NCBI RefSeq assembly: GCF_000507245.1
Contig: NC_023035.1
Span: forward strand, 1,589,501-1,653,500
Direction: 5' to 3'
DNA from: Salinispira pacifica
GTDB lineage: Bacteria; Spirochaetota; Spirochaetia; DSM-27196; Salinispiraceae
Length of the DNA: 64,000 nucleotides
Shown: piece by piece, positions 1 through 6,830 of the stretch
Position numbering within the stretch: position 1 is the stretch's first letter
Layout of the letters: the number at the start of each line of letters is the position of its first letter
Notes under the pieces: model-generated
Told to the model about the DNA's origin: nothing
The model's database searches: none
Seen by the model: only the letters and a program-made list of their open reading frames with translations
Program-made: the position numbers and the translations under genes

Positions 1-1
1 C

Positions 2-220
2 CATGTGGGGGATATGCGGTATCTGAGCAATTGCCCTGCAGCCGAGTACGGCGGGGTGCGGCTGCTGCATCATACCAGTACACTGTACCGGCTCAAGGCG
101 GCGTTTACCATGCTCCGTTCGCCGAAAATTTTCCTGCGGGATCATTCCATCCGGATTTACAGGGAAAAGCTGTTGGTCATTGCCGAGCGCCGGCTATCCG
201 ATGGCGCCGGGGACCAATGA
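2..220 (+). CDS. 3' end of an unrecognised protein, cut by the window edge
   Basis: An open frame enters from the left edge and stops with TGA at 218-220, giving the last ~72 residues of a protein whose start lies outside the window. The tail is basic and hydrophobic (for example LLVIAERR near the end) with no catalytic motif that I can name. It could equally begin at the GTG at position 5, but nothing like a ribosome binding site fits before it, so a truncated longer gene is more likely. Function unknown. Confidence 0.4.
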   Translation, partial: HVGDMRYLSNCPAAEYGGVRLLHHTSTLYRLKAAFTMLRSPKIFLRDHSIRIYREKLLVIAERRLSDGAGDQ

Positions 221-345
221 CAGCCCGGCGCAGATGATATACCGACGGAGAAGCTGTAACGTCGCAGATCGCAGACGAGAGACCCGCGCAGAAAGCAGAT
301 CAGGCAGCGGCGCAGAAAGCAGGAAAGAGTCCGGGCTTAAGAGTA
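221..345. repeat. Low-complexity spacer with short direct repeats
   Basis: The spacer after the first gene is rich in GCAGA/GCAGAAAGC words. The 13-mer GCGCAGAAAGCAG occurs at 286-298 and again at 310-322. No gene is visible. It resembles the repetitive stretches that follow other stop codons in this window (5617-5770, 40084-40135). Confidence 0.5.
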
Positions 346-1107
346 TCAGTGGTTAAAGTTTTCCAGGCGGATATGTTCTTCGGTCACACCCTGCGCAATC
401 ACCATGCTTTTCAGCGATTCCACAAAGCCTTCCGAGCCGCCGATAAAGCACTGCAGGTTCTGCATATCTGCTTGGTTTGCAGCCTCCGCTGTGCCCCCGG
501 TCATGAGCCGACCAAGAGTTTCCGGGATCTCCTTCCGTCCGATGTAATGTACCGAACGCTGCAGTGAATCACGGCGAACCGCCTCATCAATATCTGAAGT
601 GAACAGATAATTCCGTCCCACATACATGAGAGACCATGGGTTGACCAGCCCCGTCTGATCAATGTGGCGGATGAGGCTGCGGAAGGGGGTGATGCCGATG
701 CCGCCGGCGATAAACAGCAGTCGGTCGCCGGAGCGGATGTGATCCAGGGTAAACTCTCCCTTGATTCTGAAAAGCCGCAGTTCGTCTCCCACCTCTGCTT
801 CAGCGAAGCGCTGCTTGAAAGGAGTGCGGGAGCTGAGATCCATGGAGAACACCAGTTCACCGTCTTCCGGGGTGGAGGCGATGGACATGTGGCGCACCAT
901 TCCTTCACCCAGGCCGCCGCCTGGAGCCATAAGATGCACATACTGGCCGGGAACAAAATGAAACCCCTGGGGGATTTTCAAGCGGTAGGTGTAGGTATTG
1001 TCGAACTCCCTGGTGATGCTTTCTATGTTTCCCCGAAGCATGTTGAAAAAGGGTTTATTGAATCCCGGGGTGAGCTCGAGGCTGTTTGTATTGTGAAGCT
1101 TTATCAT
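346..1107 (-). CDS. Ferredoxin-NADP reductase-like FAD/NAD(P)-binding oxidoreductase
   Basis: This 253-residue protein has the two-domain ferredoxin reductase fold. An N-terminal FAD barrel carries RHMSIAS at residues 72-78, a variant of the RxYS flavin-binding motif. The NAD(P) domain has GGIGITP at 135-141 and a C-terminal FIGGSEGF segment. It probably moves electrons between NAD(P)H and a partner protein that is not visible here. There is no 2Fe-2S cysteine cluster, so it is not a complete phthalate-dioxygenase-type reductase. It is divergent from the marR-like gene at 1262, and the shared 154-bp spacer holds two inverted repeats. The ATG start is preceded only by a weak purine stretch. 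The family call is firm; the substrate is unknown. Confidence 0.8.
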   Translation of the reverse strand: MIKLHNTNSLELTPGFNKPFFNMLRGNIESITREFDNTYTYRLKIPQGFHFVPGQYVHLMAPGGGLGEGMVRHMSIASTPEDGELVFSMDLSSRTPFKQRFAEAEVGDELRLFRIKGEFTLDHIRSGDRLLFIAGGIGITPFRSLIRHIDQTGLVNPWSLMYVGRNYLFTSDIDEAVRRDSLQRSVHYIGRKEIPETLGRLMTGGTAEAANQADMQNLQCFIGGSEGFVESLKSMVIAQGVTEEHIRLENFNH

Positions 1108-1143
1108 AATCGCTATCCATCTGATCTATGCTGATATTATTCC

Positions 1144-1166
1144 GGTGAACGGCGCATCCGTTCACC
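1144..1166. promoter_or_regulatory. Perfect 9-bp inverted repeat between divergent genes
   Basis: GGTGAACGG at 1144-1152 and CCGTTCACC at 1158-1166 form a perfect stem with a 5-nt loop. It lies upstream of both the leftward oxidoreductase and the rightward marR-like gene. No T-run follows on either strand, so an operator or 5' leader structure is more likely than a terminator. Confidence 0.5.
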
Positions 1167-1214
1167 GATCTATGTTGAGTAGAATAGTCAAAAAACGGTT
1201 GACAGTAAAGAGGG

Positions 1215-1260
1215 TTGACAAAACATAATAGGTTATATAAAAATATAACAGGTTATATAA
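1215..1260 (+). promoter_or_regulatory. Promoter and operator region of the marR-like gene
   Basis: A TTGACA box at 1215-1220 (another at 1199-1204) precedes an A+T-rich inverted repeat, GTTATAT (1232-1238), AAAA, ATATAAC (1243-1249). The 11-mer AGGTTATATAA is repeated at 1230-1240 and 1250-1260, ending one base before the ATG. The repeat covers the likely -10 region, which suggests autoregulation by the MarR protein encoded just downstream. No clear Shine-Dalgarno sequence is seen. Confidence 0.55.
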
Positions 1261-1261
1261 T

Positions 1262-1720
1262 ATGAATGAAGAACTAGAGTATCAACGCAGCATTTTCGGA
1301 CATCTGTTCAGAACCGCCAATATTCTGCAGATCTTTCTGGATCGGGGATTGGAGGGGGAGGATGTAACTTCCAAGCAGCTGTTCCTGATGATCGTGGTGG
1401 GCAATTTCGGAGAGAAGGGGCCCACGGTGACCCAGGCGGCGGAGAAAGCCGGAAGTTCGTATCAGAATGTGAAGAAACTGGCGCTTCACCTGGAACGCAG
1501 CGGATATCTGCGTATTGTCAGCGATGAGGACGACAGGAGGGCGAAGCGGCTGGTTATGACCCGGCGGGCCAAAGACTTCTGGCAACAGCGGGAGCAGCAG
1601 GACGCCCGGAACTTCATGGAACTGTTCCGGGACTTTCGGTTCGGCGAACTGGAGAAGTTCAACGAGTATCTGCTGCGTTTGGAATCACAAATAGAAAAAT
1701 CAATAAGGAAGGAACAATGA
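1262..1720 (+). CDS. MarR-family transcriptional regulator
   Basis: A 152-residue protein with the MarR layout: N-terminal dimerisation helices, a winged helix-turn-helix at about residues 55-105 (TVTQAAEKAGSSYQNVKKL, then the DDRRAKR wing) and a C-terminal helical dimer arm. It should bind a palindrome as a dimer, and the inverted repeat at 1232-1249 immediately upstream is the obvious candidate site. Its stop overlaps the start of the next gene (ATGA at 1717-1720), so the two are translationally coupled, and the downstream protein is the likely regulated partner. The ligand is unknown. Confidence 0.85.
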   Translation: MNEELEYQRSIFGHLFRTANILQIFLDRGLEGEDVTSKQLFLMIVVGNFGEKGPTVTQAAEKAGSSYQNVKKLALHLERSGYLRIVSDEDDRRAKRLVMTRRAKDFWQQREQQDARNFMELFRDFRFGELEKFNEYLLRLESQIEKSIRKEQ

Positions 1721-2568
1721 AATTCACCCCCTTGAGCATCGTACTGATTATTCTGGCAGCGGCGGCCGGTTTTATTCTGATATGGAAACAGGTGAACGGC
1801 CTCACAACTGCCTACACCCGGCAGCGAAACGCTTCGCTGTCCTCGGTTCCCGAAACCGATCAGCAGATCACCCGGGCCGACCTGGACGGGCTGCCCCCGG
1901 CTCTGCAGAGGTTTTTCGATTATTCGCAAGTTGTGGGAACACCACGGGTGCGCCATTTCTCTGTCGATTTCAGCGGAAGCATGCGGATGGAAGAGGACGG
2001 CGATTGGCTTCCCATCCGGGCCCGTCAGCATACTTTTGTAGATGAGGGGCGCAGGCTGTTTCTCATGAAGATGAAATACCGGGGACTTCCCATGGTGGGG
2101 TATCATCATTATTCGCCGGGGGATGCATACATGACCATCCGCATTATGGATCTGATCACGGTTGTACATAATCAGGATGACTACATGATCAAAGGGGAAA
2201 CGGTCACCTGGTTCAACGATCTGTGTCTCATGGCTCCCGGGGCTCTGCTGGATGCGGATGTGCAGTGGGAGGCGATTGACTCCCGCCAGGTGAGAGGCCG
2301 GCTCACACGCAACGGCGTGACAGTGGAAGCGGTGCTCACCATTGACGATAATGGGCGCCTGGTGAACTTTGTATCGCCGGACCGCTATGCGGCCAATAAC
2401 GACGGCAGTTATGACAATGTGCCCTGGTCCACTCCCATGCACGGTTTTGAGGAGGTGAACGGATACAAGCTCTCAACTGAAGGCTCGGGTATTTGGCATT
2501 ATCCTGACCGGGAGAATGAGTATATCCGACTGAAGATTGAAGATGTGTTGATCAATCCGGCGAAGTAG
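1717..2568 (+). CDS. DUF6544/DUF6920-like membrane-anchored protein
   Basis: A 283-residue protein with one N-terminal hydrophobic segment (residues 5-24) and a soluble domain beginning with LPPALQRFFDYSQVVG at about residues 54-69. That block and the later GALLDADVQWEAID stretch match my recollection of the DUF6544/DUF6920 family, whose biochemical role is not established. The rest faces either the periplasm or the cytoplasm, anchored by the single helix. It is coupled to the upstream MarR gene by a 4-base overlap and its 3' end overlaps the convergent MFS gene by 17 bp. The family assignment comes from memory of the motif pattern, not a search. Confidence 0.6.
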   Translation: MKFTPLSIVLIILAAAAGFILIWKQVNGLTTAYTRQRNASLSSVPETDQQITRADLDGLPPALQRFFDYSQVVGTPRVRHFSVDFSGSMRMEEDGDWLPIRARQHTFVDEGRRLFLMKMKYRGLPMVGYHHYSPGDAYMTIRIMDLITVVHNQDDYMIKGETVTWFNDLCLMAPGALLDADVQWEAIDSRQVRGRLTRNGVTVEAVLTIDDNGRLVNFVSPDRYAANNDGSYDNVPWSTPMHGFEEVNGYKLSTEGSGIWHYPDRENEYIRLKIEDVLINPAK

Positions 2569-3874
2569 GTGATTGGTTCTTTTGGCCCGGCTCTTGGTTG
2601 ATTCGGCCGGGCCTCTGTTCGTCACGGCCCGGCATCTGTCTGCTACGGCCGGGCGCATCCATGTTCCGACTGGGCTTCTGTCTGTTACGGGCCGGCATTT
2701 GTCTTTTACGGCCGGGCTCATCCATGGCAAACAGCAGCACTGCGGCGGATATCAGCCCCGCCGATGCAGCCGTCAGCGGTGCTGCCGGGAGGCTCACTGC
2801 CGCGGCTACTGATCCGGCAATCAGGGGGCCGGTGAGCCGGCTGGTATCGGTGACAAAACGCCATATACCCAGGAACTCGGCTGCCGCGTTCTTCGGGGCA
2901 AGGTCTGAGCTGATGGTCATGTTGATGCCGCTGCCCAGCCCGTTGGAAAGGCTCATGAGAAGGTAGACCCCGGCCAGAGCCGCCGGAGTGAGAGCAAGAG
3001 GCATGAGGGCCATGCTCAGGGCAAATCCCAGGGTGCAGGGAACCGCCGCCCATTTGCGACCCGCCCTGTCCAGGGTAATCCCTGCGGGCACCACCATTGC
3101 GGTTTCCACCATTCCCCCGGCACTGGTAAAGCCTCCGATCAACAGGGCGGACATGCCGATGCTGTCGGCCCAGAGGGGGAATATCAGATTCCGGGAAATC
3201 CGCAGCAGTTGAAGACCGCCGATACCGATCATGGCCGCAACAATGTTCCGCCCGTTTTTCGCAAAGGTTTCCTTAAGCACCGATGCGGCGGGAGCCTGGC
3301 CGGATTCCAGGTAGCTTCCGTCCTTCATCATCACCAGAAGTAGTACCAGCGCCGATGCGAAAAGGAAAGCCTGTACGCCGTACAGCACCCGGAATCCCAG
3401 AAACTGGATAATCAGTCCGCCCAGCGCAGGGGTGGCGATCCGTGCAACCCTCATGATGCCTCCCATAAAGGCCAGGGTCCTGCCGCGGTAGCGCCGGGGA
3501 ATGTTTTTTCTGATATATGCCAGCCTGCCGATTCCCCATGCCGACACACACATTCCCATGAAAATGCCGATACCCAGCAGCTGCCAGGGCCGGGTGGCCG
3601 CCGCCTTGAATATCCCGGTGAGAACCAGCCCCCCAACCGCGGCGATCATGAAGGGCTTCTCCCGGATCTTACCCCCGATCCAGCCTCCGGGCAAATCGAA
3701 AAGGAGGCTGCCGATACCGTTGCCCGCGGCAATCAGACCGATCATTGCAACCCCGGCTCCCAGATCCCTGGACCAGAGAACATTGAACGACATGGTGAGG
3801 GATGCGCCCAGCTGCACCAGGAGACTGGGGAGGTAGATGGCCAGACTGGTTCGGATGATTTCCCGGTTTTTCAT
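2552..3874 (-). CDS. MFS transporter with a heptapeptide-repeat tail
   Basis: A 440-residue major facilitator superfamily protein with about 12 hydrophobic segments and the loop-2-3 signature region around DLPGGWIGGKIREKP. Substrate unknown; drug or sugar efflux is plausible. I start it at the ATG at 3874 because the 29 residues of open frame upstream look non-membrane and cover the operator. A TATACT box sits only 8 nt before this ATG with no ribosome binding site, so the mRNA may be leaderless. The last 54 residues are not transporter-like: seven degenerate copies of a PGRxRQx heptapeptide (2570-2716) that should hang in the cytoplasm. The operator at 3945-3964 lies about 70 bp upstream. 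Confidence 0.85.
   Translation of the reverse strand: MKNREIIRTSLAIYLPSLLVQLGASLTMSFNVLWSRDLGAGVAMIGLIAAGNGIGSLLFDLPGGWIGGKIREKPFMIAAVGGLVLTGIFKAAATRPWQLLGIGIFMGMCVSAWGIGRLAYIRKNIPRRYRGRTLAFMGGIMRVARIATPALGGLIIQFLGFRVLYGVQAFLFASALVLLLVMMKDGSYLESGQAPAASVLKETFAKNGRNIVAAMIGIGGLQLLRISRNLIFPLWADSIGMSALLIGGFTSAGGMVETAMVVPAGITLDRAGRKWAAVPCTLGFALSMALMPLALTPAALAGVYLLMSLSNGLGSGINMTISSDLAPKNAAAEFLGIWRFVTDTSRLTGPLIAGSVAAAVSLPAAPLTAASAGLISAAVLLFAMDEPGRKRQMPARNRQKPSRNMDAPGRSRQMPGRDEQRPGRINQEPGQKNQSPTSPD
2570..2716 (-). repeat. Seven tandem 21-bp coding repeats (PGRxRQx)
   Basis: On the minus strand the end of the MFS gene encodes PGRKRQM, PARNRQK, PSRNMDA, PGRSRQM, PGRDEQR, PGRINQE and PGQKNQS in direct succession, seven 21-bp units drifting from one consensus. 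The unit is in frame, so copy-number change would not break the gene. Confidence 0.8.
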
Positions 3875-3882
3875 GTGCCGCC

Positions 3883-3888
3883 AGTATA
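3883..3888 (-). promoter_or_regulatory. Possible -10 box of a leaderless MFS transcript
   Basis: TATACT on the minus strand ends 8 nt before the ATG at 3874. Initiation 7-8 nt past the box would place the transcript start at the start codon. The -35 region is weak, so this is a suggestion supported mainly by the missing Shine-Dalgarno. Confidence 0.35.
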
Positions 3889-3944
3889 GCAGTATTTCCC
3901 CGGGACGGCACCCAACGGCGCTGTGAAAAAGGACCTCCGAATAG

Positions 3945-3964
3945 TTTGACCACCTGGTCACATT
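3945..3964. promoter_or_regulatory. Operator-like site, copy 1 (TGACCA-CC-TGGTCA)
   Basis: The 20-bp sequence at 3945-3964 contains 6-bp inverted arms TGACCA and TGGTCA separated by two bases. Its exact reverse complement occurs at 5771-5790. This copy lies 71 bp upstream of the leftward MFS gene. The size and symmetry fit a TetR-type dimer site, but no TetR gene is present in the window. Confidence 0.6.
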
Positions 3965-4124
3965 CGCCGGGAGGGTTTAATTTTGCCGGTCCGGGAGCTT
4001 GGCTCACGGGGCACGGGGCACGGGGCATGATCTGCTCCCTCCGTTAGAAATATCAACACTTAAAATCCTGAGTAATTTGATAAAGAACTTGCGGCACGGT
4101 ATCCTTATAGTTGGGAGAAGTACT

Positions 4125-5177
4125 ATGCGAAAAGCACATATCCTTTTGGTGGATGATGATAATAGCATTATAGAACATATGAGGCTCATACTTCAGGATT
4201 ATTACCGTGTGAGCACCGCTTCCAGCGGGGTGCAGGCCATCCGTGCTGCAATGTCCCAGGACGCACCTGACCTGATCATTCTGGATGTGCTGATGCCTTC
4301 CATGGACGGGATGGAAACCTGCATGGCACTGAAGAATAATGCTCTGACCAGGCACATCCCAGTGATATTCCTTACCGGGATTGAGGATCAGCAGAAGGCC
4401 GTTGAAGGCTTCGCAGTGGGGGCTGCGGATTACATCCGAAAGCCTATCAATAAAGACATCGTGAGAGCCCGGGTGAACTCTCAGCTGCGGCTCTTCAACG
4501 AGGCACGGCACCTGGAAGAACTGGTCCAGGAGCGCCTTACAGAAACGGTAAAAGCCCAGGGCGAAGTGATCCAATGCCTGAACCGAATCTGCGAACAAAG
4601 AGATTACGAGCCGGTGGAGCACACCATCAGGGTGAGCAAATACACCGGTATTATCGCCAAACACTACGGATTGAAGCCGGAAATTATTGAGATACTCAAG
4701 CAGGCCTCCAAACTCCACGATATCGGGAAGGTGTACCTTCCCGACAGACTCCTGGGCAAAGTGGGTAAGCTGAGCGATGAAGAGCGTGAAGAGATGAAAA
4801 AGCATACCGTATACGGCGAAGAGATACTTGCCGACGGAGAAACCACTCTCATGCGAAACGCCTGTCAGATTGCCGGGAACCACCATGAGCGGTGGGACGG
4901 AAAGGGTTATCCCCGGGGAACTTCCGATACGGATATCCCCCTGGCTGCCCGGATGGTGGCCTTGTCTGACGTGTTCGATGCCCTGACCAGCGTCCGTCCT
5001 CACAAAAAAGCCTGGGCTCTGAATACGTCCCTGGCATATATCCGAAAGGAAAAGAACGCACATTTCGACCCCCAAGTGGTGGATGCCTTCGAACGGGGCC
5101 TGAATGAGATTAAAACAGTGTACAAGACTGACCGGGAAAAGATACAAGAAGAGATATCACAAGAGAAAACAGGCTGA
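4125..5177 (+). CDS. Response regulator with HD-GYP cyclic-di-GMP phosphodiesterase domain
   Basis: A 350-residue two-domain protein. The receiver domain (residues 1-120) has the acidic pocket DDD at 10-12, phosphoacceptor D54 in LILDVLMP, and K106 in YIRKP. After a linker comes an HD-GYP domain with the HD pair at 198-199 (KLHDIGK), HHE at 253-255 and GYP at 261-263, all key residues present, so it should hydrolyse cyclic-di-GMP when phosphorylated. The ATG at 4125 is chosen because GGGAGAAG lies just upstream; the open frame runs further back but without a binding site. The thioesterase gene follows after 13 bp, probably cotranscribed. The cognate kinase is not adjacent. Confidence 0.92.
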   Translation: MRKAHILLVDDDNSIIEHMRLILQDYYRVSTASSGVQAIRAAMSQDAPDLIILDVLMPSMDGMETCMALKNNALTRHIPVIFLTGIEDQQKAVEGFAVGAADYIRKPINKDIVRARVNSQLRLFNEARHLEELVQERLTETVKAQGEVIQCLNRICEQRDYEPVEHTIRVSKYTGIIAKHYGLKPEIIEILKQASKLHDIGKVYLPDRLLGKVGKLSDEEREEMKKHTVYGEEILADGETTLMRNACQIAGNHHERWDGKGYPRGTSDTDIPLAARMVALSDVFDALTSVRPHKKAWALNTSLAYIRKEKNAHFDPQVVDAFERGLNEIKTVYKTDREKIQEEISQEKTG

Positions 5178-5190
5178 ACAGGAGAAAAAG

Positions 5191-5616
5191 ATGTCCCGCT
5201 GGAAGCACCCCGACCCAATGAGCATGTTGGCCGAAGCCAATAAAAATACCGCCATGGAAACATTGGGCATAGAAATTACCTGCATTGACGAAGACGGCTT
5301 ATGGGGCGAAATGCCCGTGGATAACCGGCACAGGCAGCCGGCAGGATTACTCCATGGCGGAGTAACCTGCGTGCTGGCGGAAACCCTGGGCAGCTACGGT
5401 TCATGGCTTTTGGTGGATTCAGAAAGATATCAGGTTGTGGGCCAGCAGATCAGCTGCAACCATCTCAGACCCGTACGAGAGGGGCGGGTGAAGGCGTTCG
5501 CCCGGACCGTCCATGTGGGACGGCGCAGCCACCTCTGGGATATCAGCGTATACAACGGCACGGAAAAGCTGGTGGCTACAAGCCGGCTTACCGTGGCAGT
5601 GGTGGACCGGCGCTAA
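5191..5616 (+). CDS. Hotdog-fold thioesterase (PaaI/MenI-like)
   Basis: A 141-residue hotdog protein. The signature is the HGG motif at 55-57 inside QPAGLLHGGVTCVLAETLGS, with E64 as the likely catalytic acid of the PaaI/DHNA-CoA thioesterase group. It probably hydrolyses an acyl- or aroyl-CoA thioester; which one cannot be read from sequence. The start ATG at 5191 has AGGAG 7 bp upstream and follows the HD-GYP gene by 13 bp. There is no sequence link between a thioesterase and cyclic-di-GMP signalling, so cotranscription may be incidental. Confidence 0.85.
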   Translation: MSRWKHPDPMSMLAEANKNTAMETLGIEITCIDEDGLWGEMPVDNRHRQPAGLLHGGVTCVLAETLGSYGSWLLVDSERYQVVGQQISCNHLRPVREGRVKAFARTVHVGRRSHLWDISVYNGTEKLVATSRLTVAVVDRR

Positions 5617-5770
5617 AGAAACGCCACCATAAAGGCCGACATAAAAGCCGACAGAAAAGCCGCCGCAGAAGGCAACCAGAAAAGCAGCCAGCAGACCGCG
5701 ACACAGCCGGAGACCGCGACACAGCCAGCAGACCGCGACACAGCCGGGCCGAAAAAAAGCACCCCTAGCT
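5617..5770. repeat. Repeat-rich spacer with three copies of a 16-mer
   Basis: AGACCGCGACACAGCC occurs at 5693-5708, 5711-5726 and 5730-5745. The preceding bases are built from AAAGCCGACA-like words. No gene is supported here; one open frame reads as a basic RDTA-type repeat but has no start or family. Confidence 0.7.
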
Positions 5771-5790
5771 AATGTGACCAGGTGGTCAAA
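5771..5790. promoter_or_regulatory. Operator-like site, copy 2, inverted relative to 3945-3964
   Basis: Exact 20-base reverse complement of 3945-3964, containing TGACCA-GG-TGGTCA. It lies upstream of the rightward gene at 5881, mirroring copy 1 upstream of the leftward MFS gene. A single unseen repressor could therefore control the outward-facing genes on both sides. Confidence 0.6.
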
Positions 5791-5880
5791 TTTAATAGGG
5801 GCTTTATTTCCCGATAAATTTGGTAGATACTTATCCCAGAGAAGTTTCTTGATCTGCAAATCAATTCCCCGGGGGTGTGT

Positions 5881-6600
5881 ATGTCTGTTATATCGAGTCT
5901 GGATTTCCGCAATAACAGGAAGCAACTGTTTACATCTTATATGCTACGTCTACTCGGGGTGGGGCTGTTCGGTGGATGTCCAGCCAACCTTCACAGGCGT
6001 TGTATTCTGATGATGGGGATATCACCCGGGCTCACCTGGACGGTCATTGAATCCGATTTTGCCGCACTGGAGAATTTTCCGGATATGGATACGCCCATGG
6101 AAGGAAGCATCGGCTTTGAGGGAGTTGAAGCGGAGCTGCGGATCGCCGTTTCCTTGTCTCCGGAAGGCGGCGGTTGGTGGTTCAAAGTAAGGAAGAGAGT
6201 AATGAAGGAAACAGAAAAGGTTGCCCGGGCGGTTTCCCGGATTGAAGCGCTTCTGAAAGTGGAGCGCCGGGAATACGAGGATGCGATTCGGGCGGAGAGT
6301 GAGGACCGGCCTCCTTCGGTGGAGGATAATTTTACCGGGATGATTATTGAATGGGATTTGCCCGCAGTCATAGAGGAGTTTTTGGGGGAGATACAGAAGC
6401 GCACACCTGCATCCATGGATGAACTTCTGGATTTTGTGCACAACCGTACCCTTGAGCTGGAGGAGCAGAGCGGCAGTATCCGGGGAATAACAGATGGAGA
6501 GCCTGCTGCAGCATCCATTTCGAAGCAGCTCTTTGTGTGGTATGTGGCCCAGGACAGGATTATCCAGGCCATTGAGTCCCCGGATTTACCTGCAGAATAA
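5881..6600 (+). CDS. Hypothetical protein with helical C-terminal half
   Basis: I do not recognise this protein. From the ATG at 5881 it has 239 residues; GGGGGTGTG lies just upstream. The first ~40 residues (basic, with a CPANLHRRC segment) look unlike the rest, and a start at 6010 or 6013 (MMGISPGL) is equally possible. From there it has a short beta-like part (SIGFEGVEAELRIAVSLS), then a charged helical stretch with heptad character at about residues 105-145. No signal peptide, no membrane segment, no cysteine cluster. It stands alone, downstream of the second operator copy, and may share regulation with the MFS transporter. Confidence 0.55.
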   Translation: MSVISSLDFRNNRKQLFTSYMLRLLGVGLFGGCPANLHRRCILMMGISPGLTWTVIESDFAALENFPDMDTPMEGSIGFEGVEAELRIAVSLSPEGGGWWFKVRKRVMKETEKVARAVSRIEALLKVERREYEDAIRAESEDRPPSVEDNFTGMIIEWDLPAVIEEFLGEIQKRTPASMDELLDFVHNRTLELEEQSGSIRGITDGEPAAASISKQLFVWYVAQDRIIQAIESPDLPAE

Positions 6601-6784
6601 CAAGCAGTGTAAGAAATATAGTCCCAGATGACCCCGGATACCGGTATATCAGACCGGATCAGAAACCGCGGATCGGCACGGATAGCCACGGATGGTACGG
6701 AAGTTCGCCGATGGTATCATGTGGCCGAGCGCACATCAGCGGTAATTTTTCCCACTTTTCCCTTGCGCAGTTTCTGCCTGAGGA

Positions 6785-6793
6785 TGTTATAAT
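6785..6793 (+). promoter_or_regulatory. Extended -10 promoter element of the SF1 helicase gene
   Basis: TGT followed by TATAAT (6788-6793) is a textbook extended -10 element about 38 bp before the ATG at 6831. A TTGCGC sequence at 6763-6768 could act as -35, with a long 19-bp spacer that the extended -10 would compensate for. Confidence 0.55.
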
Positions 6794-6830
6794 CTATTCA
6801 GGCGGATATGTAAAAAATGAGTGATATACT

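Noticed and set aside
4053-5147. 364-codon antisense frame over the HD-GYP gene
   Set aside because: The sense frame has complete receiver and HD-GYP motifs; the antisense frame is low-complexity and His/Pro-rich.
3945-5790. Insertion sequence bounded by the 20-bp inverted repeats
   Set aside because: No transposase or target-site duplication was found between the repeats; the palindromic core and positions upstream of genes favour operators.
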